Shown piece by piece: positions 19,843-29,337 of a stretch of DNA of 29,405 bases (positions are counted from its first letter, which is position 1; every line of letters starts with the position of its first letter). The DNA comes from Chara braunii. Lineage: Eukaryota > Streptophyta > Charophyceae > Charales > Characeae. The notes beneath the pieces are model-generated. The model did no database searches. It saw only the letters and a program-made list of their open reading frames with translations, and was not told where the DNA came from. Both the position numbers and the translations under genes were made by a program. The stretch spans positions 3,400,971-3,430,375 of the forward strand of contig BFEA01000078.1 in NCBI GenBank assembly GCA_003427395.1, given 5' to 3'.

Positions 19843-21350
19843 TTAAATCTTCTTTTCTATTATTTTCTGCGTTGGATTTATATCATTCAACTCTGGTGTT
19901 TCTTTTGCTTTAAGACACTGAGGGAAAACCTTCCGGACTTCCGTGTCTTTGCAGTTTCGGATGAAAGATACGATAGGCTCGATAACCATGAGGGTTATCC
20001 TCCAAGGGTAGTCCATTAGTTTGAGTCCCGTACAAAACATCTTCATTACCGTGATTAAATCAGAGACGTCATAGGTGTTCGCCACCATTCTATGAAACGT
20101 GTCGATTATTGTCAGTACTTTGTTTTTTTCGGAACCAGCACTCCTGAAGTGATGCAAAGTTCTGATAGAGCGAGAGCTCAACAACCCCTCCTGGAGTGTT
20201 GCTTCGTTTTTCAGTCTATGTGTACACTTGAGGAGGGGTTCGTGGTCCATCCTTGATATAGTAGTTTCAAGATATGTTCATTTAGTACTATCTTTTTCTG
20301 ATGTTGATTCAAGTTTCAGCGAATGGTGATAACACGATTTGAATTATTCCATGCATCTTTGTTCCTTCTCCTAGTCTTCTTTCTCCGCTATTATTATGAT
20401 CATCACGCCATCCACAAATCTCATGTCGTGAATCAATTTCATGTCCAATCCAATTCTGGAACACCATCTGTGTTCGTCATACGCATACACCATATTCGTT
20501 ATAGGTGGGCAGGAGCCCTTTCACATAGGTACACCCTTCACTTGTCGAAGTAGTGTTCCTTGTACTTTGAAATAGGCATGTTTGATGTCATAATATAGTA
20601 GATCCATCAGACTTCCAATCTTGATCGTTCTCCATCCATAAGTACCACTTGCTTTGCCGAAGTTTATGTATTTTCCTCTTTGTTTATAGCATAGGTGCGT
20701 TTTTCGTTTTTCTTTTGTGGTCTTTAGCATCCATTGCATCGCGTTAAGAATATGTGTATGGTCTAGGTTGGAAAACATGTCCTTAACGTCATACGTGGTG
20801 CATATCAATGTCGTGTTCTATCCGTACATTTCTTACGTTGTCTTGTTACATTCTCTCAATTCCGGAACTAGTTGATCAGTTCCTTGCAGTGAAAAACCAA
20901 TTTTTCATGTACTGCACATAAAATTTATTGTTCTCGACAAAATCTTTCATGCTTTCTATGATTGTTCGTTATATGTTGGTACAATTGGCCTTCGTCTCGT
21001 TATATCTTTATTGTTGGGAATTGTGTATGCGTTACCGTAAGTCTCTTTCTCATCTCATTCGACAATTTTTTCAAGTCCACATCCTCGGTAAGTATTATTT
21101 GCCAAGTGCAGAATTTCAGATTCAGTGTGCTTAATGATCTCGTAGTATTCTGATTGCAGGAAAAATTGAATTGTCTCATCATACCATACTTTTGGACATT
21201 CAACGAATGTTTCGTCAGGATTCCTATCTAAGGGTGATCAGATCAATTGTCCCAGTTTCTTTTTCTCTTCCCAGACTTCATAGATATCCAGATATTTTTC
21301 TCAGTTAGCGTAATTCCTTACCGACGTCCATGAGTCATTCCAAATGCCTA
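19843..21350 (-). pseudogene. Decayed reverse transcriptase of the GxPMG type (Penelope-like or related)
   Basis: Read on the minus strand from about 21350 down. An N-terminal part has NAYTIPNNKDITRRRPIVPT, the template-grip region seen in such RTs. Motif A is CTTYDVKDMFSNLDH (about 20760-20808). Motif B is LRQVKGVPM followed by a stop (TGA at 20521-20523) and KGSCPPITNMVYAYDEHRW, the GxPMG pattern with a downstream acidic residue. Motif C reads MRFVDG where catalytic RTs have DD. A tail at 20250-19843 contains RMVANTYDVSDLI and LKLMDYPWRITL, a post-RT region. Many stops (for example near 21300, 21240, 21040 and 20370). No LTRs or GIY-YIG endonuclease seen. The clade is inferred from motifs only. 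Confidence 0.7.
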
Positions 21351-21881
21351 TTTTTGAGAAGAAGTAAGACAAAAAGAAGTGGAACAAAAAGAGGGAAAGA
21401 ATGGGAATTTTTTCACGCACGACACAGAAAACACTTACACACTCAAGATACGAAACTATGATTAGTAAAGCTTTATAAATAATAAATTAGATTCAGTAGC
21501 TAGACTTTGTTCTGTCTCCCATAGGGCGTCAAGGTACGCATGATCGAGGGAGGCTCGACTATTAGGAGGCTGTCTCGATGATCAGAACAACATAGGAACA
21601 ATTCATATCCAAAGTCCAAAGACAGTGAACACAGACATTCGCTTCTATGTCTAAATGAGTAGTGGATTAATTATGCTTGCAGTGGACACAGGTTGATGCG
21701 TCCAAGAAAGGCGAGGAGATAGCGGTAAGGGAATTTCAAACTGAGGACAGAATATCGTAGATTACTTCTTTTTCAATAGTTTCTTTTTGTATGTATATAT
21801 ATATATAGAGTCAGATCTAACAAAAAGAAAAGGCACATCAAAGTTTCGAAGCGAATGACGACGCAGATGGAAACAGTAAAA
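21351..21881. other. No recognisable feature
   Basis: AT-rich DNA with a short (TA)n run near 21792-21803. It could hold the 5' end of the minus-strand RT element. Nothing else seen. Confidence 0.4.
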
Positions 21882-22008
21882 ACCTGTGTAGCACACCGAA
21901 CATGTTCGGCACCCCACCGAGCAGCCGAACGTGTTCGGACGCTCGATCAAGCGGGAACCGAACATGTTCGACCGAGCGCAAATTAGAGGGTTGTCGAGCG
22001 TGTCTTCA

Positions 22009-22115
22009 TGTGTGTGTGGTGTATGGGGTGTGTGGGGTGTGTGGGGTGTGTGTGGGGTGTTTGTGGGGTGTCTAGGTGTGTGTGTGTATGGCGTGTGTGT
22101 GTATGTTCAGGAGTG
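22009..22115 (+). repeat. GT-rich tract with G-quadruplex motif
   Basis: TGTG repeats with five GGGG runs at 22025, 22034, 22043, 22054 and 22065. Loops are 5, 5, 7 and 7 bases, satisfying the usual four-run G-quadruplex pattern. It lies inside the inverted-terminal element. Confidence 0.85.
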
Positions 22116-22154
22116 ATGAGCGATGCCCCCCAGAGCCCCCCAACTCCTACATGT

Positions 22155-22192
22155 ATAAACAATAAATAAATAAATAAATAAAATAAAAATGT
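22155..22192. repeat. (AATA)n microsatellite
   Basis: Short run of AATA/TAAA tetranucleotides inside the inverted-terminal element. Confidence 0.85.
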
Positions 22193-22280
22193 TCAGGCTC
22201 GGTCTATACAGGGCCACGTTCGGGCTCGGTAACGAGCGTTCGCGTTCGGTCACCGAGCCCGAGCGCGATGCTACGCAGGT

Positions 22281-23254
22281 AATAACCCTTTTTATTTTTT
22301 ATTTCTTTTTGGCATGATCGGGCAAATGGACCGGGCCAATCTGGTAGCCTAGGTAGATTGTCTTTTAGATTCTATTTTATTTATTAATTAATTTATTATT
22401 ATTATTATTATTTAAGTTATTCTCTCCCGTTTTGTTTTCACGAGCTGGAGAGGGTTGTTCGGCGCCCGTTCGTCGGAACGATCGGGCTGCATGCTACCTC
22501 TGTCTACAGGATGGGCCAAAATCGAATGAGTTTGCCCAAGAAACATGAAAACCTATCTTGTTATAGTGGACCGTGGAATGTACAACTGGCACACCTGGCT
22601 CGAGTGACGAAGTAGCAGTGCGACCGCGACCATTTTGGTGGTTCATGGGGTTGTATATGCCGTTCTCAAGTTGTCTCTTATTAATGGTTTTATTTTTTTT
22701 CTCCTGCATGACATAGCCGGGAGGGCTCCTGTGATTCCTAAAAGGCGGGTGTCGATCTGCACGACAACGTGAAATAACAGAATGGAGATCATCTCCAGGA
22801 GAAATGGAGTTCGGTGGGTCCACGTTCGTTATGGGAGAGATTGATGTCTGGAACATAGGTCGAGCATTGGTTTACGGAATTCCTATGTATCACAGGTGGC
22901 TGCGGCCATGGGGTAAATCTCAGAGGGCAGTCGTGATCACGGCCGCCGCCGCTCCGGTCGTGGTTGAGTGTGGTCGTGACTTTCATGAAATTTTTTAGAC
23001 TTAAAACATTCTTAAAAAAGAAAAATAATAATTCTATTGTTTTTTGACTTCATCTTTGAATTTTAAAAATTCAAAAACTAACCTTTCTGAAGCAAAAAAC
23101 TGTTTTTTTTTTTGTTTTTTTTTTTCAGAAGCATGTGTTTTATTTTTTCCTGAAGTTTTTTCATATGACCACAAGGCAAAAGTTTTTCAGTACATTTTTC
23201 TGCATAACATAGTTTTTTTCTAGAATGTTTTGATTTTTTATTTTTATTTTTTTC
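22281..23254. other. AT-rich DNA without a clear gene
   Basis: (ATT)n near 22385-22410 and long T runs at 23100-23250. The stretch around 22485-22499 (gcatgctacctctg) weakly resembles the right end of the element before it. It may contain the 5' LTR or leader of the second gypsy element, but I could not match it to any 3' LTR. Confidence 0.4.
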
Positions 23255-25638
23255 ATGGCCGCGGAGCGCGCCCTAAGCTGCACGTGGCCGCTTCCAGTCG
23301 GGATTCATAGCAGAATTTCACTACCACTCAGACACCTTTTGTCCATACCAGAACAGGCAAACGACCGAATGCTACAGCATTGCAAAGCGAACCGAAAATG
23401 GTTTGCCCTTGCTAAACTATCGACCGTCAAAGGAAAGGTCCCCATCCGGGAAGACAAACCCGATGTTCCCAACACCTCAGACCCAGTACATTTGGGGCTG
23501 ATCCAAAAAGATGACCACTTCCTACGTATCAAGGCTATCCCATGGAAATCCACAGAGTGTGACATGAGAGTTTGGGGAGTTCCGTACAACGTCATCATCG
23601 ATTCCGGGGTGGTCGTACTAGCCATCTCCTTGAAGGTGGTGGAACGAGGTGGAAGGAAGAAAGATCTCATCCCACTAACGGGGGGGACCATCTTATCTCC
23701 GCTAACGAGGAGAAAATCAAAGTGGCGGGGAGGATGACGAATGTCGCCTTCAGACTGGGAAAAGTCCATGCATTTGGGGATATCATGGTTTTGAACGTAA
23801 ATACATATGACGTTCTTATCGGACTGCGCCCCTCACTGCGCGCCAGGCTAACTTAGATTTTGAGAAACAATCGATTGTCCTTAAGAACACAGGTGGAAAA
23901 CCGTACACCATCTCGATGCATCTCACGCTCCGAACGACATTGCCAGCAGTTCGGAGAGCTTGCCTTGAAGTCGGGGGATCACTCCACGTGATCACCAGGA
24001 AAAAACCCACTGACGAATCAGATATGGGGGACAAGGGGTCCGTGTCCTCCCCAGGCACTTCTGAAAGCGAGGAGAAAATGGACCCCGTGATCCTGGACAT
24101 GATGCACCAATTAGTTCGCTATCCTATTCGGCAGAAAATGTTTGCCCTCACTGAATGAAACCTCTGACGGACGCGGGCCCTAATCTTACATTTTTGCGGG
24201 AACCGTTAGTACAGGTGTCTTGGATGACCGATTCGTGGGAACCCCCTCGGACCCTATACAAAGCCACCACCCCTCTACTCCCGAGATATAGCGACAATAT
24301 ATTTTTTGTGACATTACAAGGTTACCTCGTTCCTTGCTCACAACAGGGAAGGAGATTCGGCTGTCACAACAGGGCGCCAAAAACCGAGCTCTAGAACCCC
24401 CTGAGCGTGACGATCTCTTGCACTTCGAAATCGGAGTAAAGATTGTCGAGAAACCCATAAGCCCCCGATACAGTGAGGACGACGTTATGCCAAAAGAACA
24501 CGTGGCGATCTGAGAAGAGGGAGCTCAGATGGTCGCCATGGTGTTTTTCTCGCAATCTCACAATTCGTTTATTTCGTCTCTCCCACCACGAAACGGTACA
24601 AGGGGCTGTACGAAACAAGAGAAAGTTAGCATTCATAGACAGTGCTACGAATTGCAGGTGCTCGAATACGTGCCCGACGAAACTCATCACCTTATCGCAG
24701 ATATCCTATCCGAATATCAAGGGGCGATTAGCATCGAGGACACATACATCGAGCTATCCCTAGTCATCTACGAGATCCAAAGAGGGATGCATCCACCGAT
24801 TCATTGCAAACAATACGGATATTCCCTTACGGAACGGAAAACCACGCTGAAACGAATTCGAGAGTTCGAGGCTAACGGATGGATTGAACCAGCTATAAGG
24901 CCCTGTTTTTTTCCTCTTGTTCTAGTCCCAAAAAAAACAGATCAATCTGCGTTTACATTGATTACCAAAAGTTGAATGAGATCACGATCAAGGATGTGTA
25001 CCCTCTACCCCGGATTGATGATTTGTTGGATGTGATTGGGTATGCTAATTATTTAAGCAAGTTTAATATTTGTCATTGATTCCATCAAATTCTTGTCAAA
25101 GAAGAGGATCAGCCGAAGATGGCGTTTGCACTGTTTGAAGGTACGTGGCAGTGGGTTCAAAGTCCCATGGAAATATGCAATCCCCAGACTACTTTTCAGA
25201 GAGTTATGAACGTCACGTTTCATAATTTCATTAATAAGACTCGGTTGACACAATGGATGGTCAACTTCTGCGTCATCGTGTACATGGATGACATATTGGT
25301 GTACTCAGAGTCATTTCATGGACACGCACAACACATCTAGCGGACACTGGGAGCCTTACGGGATGCCGGTTTCAGGATCGCCTTGGAAAAGAGTAAATTC
25401 TTCCTCCCGGAGATCTCATTCCTCGTGTACGTGGTAACCAGAGGAGGACTGGGACCAGACTCACGAAAGGTGGAAGTGGTTGGACAAGCACCTACGCGGA
25501 CAACACTGACATATGTTCGAGCCTTCTTAGGTCTGGTCTCATACTATGAGCGACTCATCAAGGGGTTTGCGGTGATTTCACGGCCTCTAACGAACCTATC
25601 GAGAAAGGACCACCCCCTAAAATGAGACGAGGAGTGCG
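23255..25638 (+). pseudogene. Protease and reverse transcriptase of second gypsy element
   Basis: Protease: VPYNVIIDSGVVVLAISLKV (D-S-G retained), then a frameshift near 23700 and NVNTYDVLIGLRP. RT begins about 24690 with VPDETHHLIADILSEY, then SLTERKTTLKRIREFEANGW and FFPLVLVPKK. A frameshift in an A run (about 24931-24938) leads to ICVYIDYQKLNE, VYPLPRIDDLLD, LSKFNICH (Asn where the catalytic Asp is normal), a TGA at 25077-25079, TFQRVMN and VYMDDILVYS with both Asp present. After TAG at 25338 the thumb and connection follow (ALEKSKFFLPEISFLVYVV, FLGLVSYYERLIKGFA, PLTNLSRKDHPLK) up to a TGA at 25623. Similarity ends near 25638. Between protease and RT (23860-24690) the frames are broken and weakly recognisable. 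Confidence 0.85.
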
Positions 25639-25639
25639 A

Positions 25640-25891
25640 GCGGGGCTCTTTGTGTCCCCTCGTACAGATACGGGGGGTACGTACGGCCCCCCAGGGGCCA
25701 GGTGGTCGTACGGACGTACAACCCGTTTCCGGGACTTCCCCGGGGGGGGAGGGTGGCATCTGACGAGTGGGGGGTGGTGCATGTCGGGGGCTACCCCCCA
25801 ATGTTAAATAGAAAAGGAAAAAAAAAAAAGTTTATTCGGGGGTTTAGGGGTGGTGGGGGGTCGGGGAAAAAAAATAAAAATCGATTGTTTC

Positions 25892-25941
<50 letters not shown>

Positions 25942-26100
25942 GATTGATTGATGATTGATTGATTAATTGATTAATGAAAAAATAAAAAGAAAAAAATGAT
26001 GCCGCCGAGCTTTTTTTTTTTTGATCCATTGATTGATTGATTGATTAATTGATTGATTGATTGATTAATTGATTAATTGATTGATTGATTGATTAATTGA
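25640..26100. other. GC-rich and (ATTG)n insert replacing RNase H and integrase core
   Basis: 25640-25800 is G/C-rich with cgtacg-type inverted words (gtacgtacgg near 25677, cgtacggacgtac near 25709). 25810-25880 alternates A runs and G runs. (ATTG)n runs at about 25893-25977 and 26028-26100, separated by A-rich and T-rich stretches. The right microsatellite runs directly into integrase coding sequence. Confidence 0.7.
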
Positions 26101-26462
26101 TGACCAAAATGGCCCATGGTCGGCAAATCCGGAGCTATAAGGCCCGAAATGGAAACGCTGGACCTCGACACCAATATAAATTAGAGGACATTGTGCATGT
26201 AAGGAAATGTGCTCATCAGGGTAAGCTAGCGCCACGATTCTTCAGCCAATTCCACATAGTAGAGCTCGGTCCGAACAGAGTGAACACGATGCACGTTGCG
26301 CTCGAGGTCTCGGGCAGCCAATCGACTCGTCCTATCATCCGCCACGTGTCCTATCTCCGCCCTCTGTCTGACTCCTCTCCCTCATCGCCGTCTAATTCCC
26401 GTGCCACTTGTGAGTACGAGAACGAGGATTCAAGACCTCCTTCACTCTCTTTTCTTGACTGA
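26097..26462 (+). pseudogene. Integrase C-terminus of second gypsy element
   Basis: An open frame of about 120 codons whose first part matches the C-terminal DNA-binding module of gypsy integrases: HQYKLEDIVHVRK, KLAPRFFSQFHIVELGPNRV, HVALEV and IRHVSYLRPL. The 5' boundary is the (ATTG)n tract, so the zinc and catalytic domains are missing. The last 35 residues are S/P/E-rich and lack a chromodomain. Confidence 0.75.
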
Positions 26463-26521
26463 CCCTCTTCGACTCCGCCATCGTCATGAGCTTCATGATG
26501 AAGCAGCTTATCAGCTGACGT

Positions 26522-27160
26522 ATGTTGACACTGCGGGGATTCATCTCTTCAATCCGGCAGGTGTACCATCCTCGACTTAGTCTGGATCCGTTACAATTCG
26601 CACAGTTCTTTAGCACAACAAGCATCTACGTGGCGGCCGAGTTCAGATTCGTCCACCTTGGAACCACGGGAAGGGTATTGGCGGAAGGATCGACGTTTCT
26701 AAGACTCTCTCCTCCTGGAGTTAGCCACATCTCTGTGCTCATCTCTTTCAACGAGGAACTCTCAGCGTTGCACGTGAGCGTCCACGAGAGTTGTATTATG
26801 AGTCTGCGACATTGGGCGGTGGAGTTGCCAACTACGTGGAGACACAGGCTTGCACGACCAGGAGAGCGGGTGGAGAGCACCGACAACATTGACACTCACC
26901 TGATCGGACCCGGAGGTGATTCTCCTGGAGCTGCTCCTCTTCGAGTGAAACCAATGAACCAGCACCAGTTATCCACATTCAGGCTGCCGTCCAACGTTCC
27001 GACTCTCTTGCAGTCCCCCACTCGTCCACGTCTCCCGTTCGAGATCAAATCTTTCCCAATGTCTGACTTGGAGGAGGATCGGTGGGCTCCATGGTGGGGA
27101 GCCTTCCCGGTGCTGTTTCCGCCTGCTCAACGTCGAGTTCACGTGATCAAAGCTGCATGA
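26522..27160 (+). CDS. Unrecognised ORF downstream of integrase
   Basis: 212 codons from ATG 26522 with a stop immediately upstream, ending TGA. I recognise no domain. It is mixed in composition, with a hydrophobic stretch PPGVSHISVLISF, a basic stretch TWRHRLARPGERV, and a W-rich segment near the end (EEDRWAPWWGAFPVLFPP). It follows the integrase end by 60 bp in a different frame. It may be an extra 3' ORF of the retroelement, a captured host fragment, or an accidental open frame. A competing frame at 26296-26580 is shorter. Confidence 0.35.
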   Translation: MLTLRGFISSIRQVYHPRLSLDPLQFAQFFSTTSIYVAAEFRFVHLGTTGRVLAEGSTFLRLSPPGVSHISVLISFNEELSALHVSVHESCIMSLRHWAVELPTTWRHRLARPGERVESTDNIDTHLIGPGGDSPGAAPLRVKPMNQHQLSTFRLPSNVPTLLQSPTRPRLPFEIKSFPMSDLEEDRWAPWWGAFPVLFPPAQRRVHVIKAA

Positions 27161-27479
27161 CCCGGACGATCTCGACAGAGACCGGGACGTCGAGTGGCTG
27201 ATCGTTTAGGCGTGGAGATCGGACATGGAAGGGGACTGCTGGGGATTATATTTGGGGAGGTGGGCACCGATGACTTTGCGTCGGTTACAGAGGAATTACT
27301 GGTGCCTCTCGAGAAATCTATCAGGACGACAAGAGGCGAGAGCCAAGGGCATTGGAGCGAACACTAAGGCCGCAGATGCTGTGGCCACACCTCACTCGAT
27401 ACAATAACAAAAATCGGTACTACCCATCGACAGGATGATACTTGGACCCGAATAAGTTCATCGATCCATTCTTAACAGG
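27161..27479. other. Unassigned DNA after the second gypsy element
   Basis: Mixed composition, short frames only. It may be the 3' untranslated end of the element. No polypurine tract or LTR identified. Confidence 0.35.
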
Positions 27480-28386
27480 GGATTCGTGAAAACCTCACAA
27501 CTGGAGAAAACCTATCATTTCTTATACAATGAAAAAGTAAAAATCAAACTGTTATTTTGTACACAAAAAGAGAACGTTTTAAATTCGTTTTGCGATAAAG
27601 GAGGCAAAAAATCAGGTGAAAAGTCTAGCGTTCCTCAAAATGTGTAAGAAAACCCTTCCTTGCAAAATGTTTTTATATGACTATAAGTCATTGTCAGTAG
27701 ATTGACAAAAACACAGAGTTCAAACAGGGTAATTTTTCAGGATGACAAGGCAAACTTGAAAGATGTAAAAAAAAACGTGTTTTGGTTTTAGTGAATACTC
27801 ATTTATAGGACTATAAGTCAGTTTCCGCAGTTAGGTAAAAGCCAAACTCTGCACAAAGTAATTTATAGGACTATAAATCACTTTTGAACTTAACAGTAAA
27901 ACCCTTATCAAAAAATATATGTCATTTAAAATAAGAATACAAACAACTTTTGCCTCGGAGACACCTTGAAATTCTTAGCCAAACACGAGTTTAAAATTAA
28001 AATATAGGGAAAAAAATTAAAACAAACAATAAAAATAACATATTCGCCCATGTATGGGAAACCATGTTCAAGCGAACGTATTCACAAACAGGAGAATATG
28101 TTTGCTCGTTCGAAAAACCCCCGAATAAATTCATCGTGCTACACATCTTATAGGACTATAAACACAATTTTTTTCGATAACAAAAAATCATGATATTTCA
28201 GTTTTTGAACCTACAGTGCTTCACCAGGTCGTGATTTTCTATGAAAAAACCCGTTTTTTTCCTGGCCCCCTCCAGGTTTTCACGTAGAATTTTGTTTCTG
28301 GAGGAGACCTGAAAAAAGTACTATCATAATCTTGAATAAATTTCGTGCAAACCTAACAATTTGTTTTGTTAGGTTTTCACGAATCC
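27480..28386. mobile_element. AT-rich element with 16-bp perfect terminal inverted repeats
   Basis: GGATTCGTGAAAACCT at 27480-27495 is exactly complementary to aggttttcacgaatcc at 28371-28386, and four further bases (ACAA) match after one mismatch. The 907-bp interior is AT-rich and non-coding. A partly palindromic word TATAGGACTATAA occurs four times (27674, 27804, 27864, 28149), and gaaaacc/ggttttc words recur near both ends (27507, 28272). This is the structure of a non-autonomous DNA transposon. I saw no target duplication, so the superfamily is open. Confidence 0.6.
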
Positions 28387-28387
28387 T

Positions 28388-28789
28388 ATGTTTCTTATGG
28401 GAAGTGACGGCGACACAAAGCGAGAAGGAGGAGAGTTCGGAGTCGGAATCCAGCGAGCGTTCAGGAGGGGATCAGGAGGAGCGGAGCATAGAAGCAGAAA
28501 GAAGGGCAAAACAACGCGCCAAGGAAAGCAGCTCGTAACGGAGGCACCAACAGGCGACCCCTTGTGGAACCCAGAGTTGTCGGAGGAGGAGGAAGGATGC
28601 AATGGCGGGCTATTAGGAGCAGGGTCCAGCAAGAGAAGAGCCCGCACCCCCTCACCCACTCCCGCTGCCCGCTCAACCCTACGCATACGTACATATGCAG
28701 GCGATCAGGCTGCGTCCCCTGTCATTTTCTCGCCGTCCCCTTCACTACATCGCCTTTATCCAGATCCCCAAGCGCTCGCCCTTCCCTAA
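28388..28789 (+). CDS. Uncertain low-complexity ORF, possible gag-type remnant
   Basis: An open frame of 133 codons from ATG 28388, rich in G, R, S and E (for example GDPLWNPELSEEEEG and SSKRRARTPSPTP). An overlapping frame (about 28392-28538) is acidic and serine-rich (EKEESSESESSERSGG) and then basic (EAERRAKQRAKE). The switch from one frame to the other suggests a frameshifted low-complexity N-terminus such as those of gypsy gag proteins, but no diagnostic domain is visible. It starts two bases after the inverted-repeat element ends. Confidence 0.25.
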   Translation: MFLMGSDGDTKREGGEFGVGIQRAFRRGSGGAEHRSRKKGKTTRQGKQLVTEAPTGDPLWNPELSEEEEGCNGGLLGAGSSKRRARTPSPTPAARSTLRIRTYAGDQAASPVIFSPSPSLHRLYPDPQALALP

Positions 28790-29114
28790 CAATTGACACC
28801 CATCCCCTGTTCTCTCTTTCATCATTTCTACGCCACCTGTCTTGTGTGTGAAGTCTTCCCCACTCGACTACCCAAGTTTTTAGTTTCCTTCTTTCACTTC
28901 CATATCCTCCTCTTCGGCCTGGAATGGCGAAACTTCAATAACATTGAAGTCTATTGCTTGATCACAGGGACAATCCCCGCTTGCGCGCAATATGAACAGT
29001 TCGGCGCAAACCTCCTCCGCACCTTGTGTACCCTTTACCCGGCTATCTCGTTTCCCTTTCGTATCACAATCGACGCTTCCCACCTGTGTGTCCACTCAAT
29101 AGGCAACGTGTTTT
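28790..29114. other. No recognisable feature
   Basis: A frame is open across 28793-29197 but contains no ATG and no motif. T/C-rich at first, mixed later. Confidence 0.35.
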
Positions 29115-29227
29115 GTACAACGCCGTTGTACCCGTTGAACACCCCCGGGGTCCCCATTGAATTCCCATTGAATAGTATAACGGGGGCTTCCCGTTGAATT
29201 CGGATCAACGGGTCGAGCGCAATGGGG
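29115..29227. repeat. CCCRTTGAA array with hairpins
   Basis: cccgttgaa or cccattgaa occurs directly at 29131, 29153, 29164 and 29190 and inverted at 29205 (tcaacggg) and 29220 (caatgggg). Two perfect hairpins: gtacaacg/cgttgtac at 29115-29131 (1-base loop) and cccgttga/tcaacggg at 29190-29212 (7-base loop). Confidence 0.75.
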
Positions 29228-29233
29228 CTCGGA

Positions 29234-29254
29234 CACGTGGCGGGACACACGTGG
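29234..29254. promoter_or_regulatory. Two G-box motifs
   Basis: CACGTGG at 29234-29240 and 29248-29254, 14 bp apart. CACGTG is the plant G-box core (bZIP/bHLH sites). No gene lies downstream within the window, so a role is speculative. Confidence 0.4.
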
Positions 29255-29290
29255 AATAAAAACAAAGTAAAAAAAAAAGTAAAAAAACTA

Positions 29291-29337
29291 CCTTGTGTGT
29301 GTGTGTGTGTTCATGTATGTGTGTGCGTGTGCGTGTC

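Larger units (their letters stand above)
21882..22280. mobile_element. Short inverted-terminal element with repeated CCGAAC palindromes
   Basis: The left end ACCTGTGTAGCA (21882-21893) and right end tgctacgcaggt (22269-22280) are inverted repeats with one mismatch. Inside the left end are three 14-bp near-palindromes, CCGAACATGTTCGG-like, at 21896, 21925 and 21958. Inside the right end is a perfect 10-bp stem, cgggctcggt (22221-22230) with accgagcccg (22252-22261). Subterminal arrays like these are typical of DNA transposons whose transposase binds repeated sites. It has no coding capacity. The family is not assigned and no convincing target duplication was found. Confidence 0.55.
23255..27160 (+). 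mobile_element. Second Ty3/gypsy-type element, rearranged remnant
   Basis: Protease, RT, then integrase C-terminus in that order on the plus strand, without identifiable LTRs. Its sequence differs from the chromovirus at 11631-19664 (for example YMDD in VYMDDILVYS and no chromodomain). RNase H and the integrase core are absent, and 25640-26096 is foreign GC-rich and microsatellite DNA. An ORF of unknown function follows the integrase end. The outer limits given are those of the coding remnants only. Confidence 0.75.

Noticed and set aside
22012-22110. Internal telomere repeat
   Set aside because: The TGTGGGG-like units are irregular and are not the plant TTTAGGG repeat; it is better described as a GT-rich G-quadruplex tract.
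28793-29197. 134-codon ORF as a gene
   Set aside because: It has no ATG, no recognisable motif, and runs into the CCCRTTGAA repeat array.
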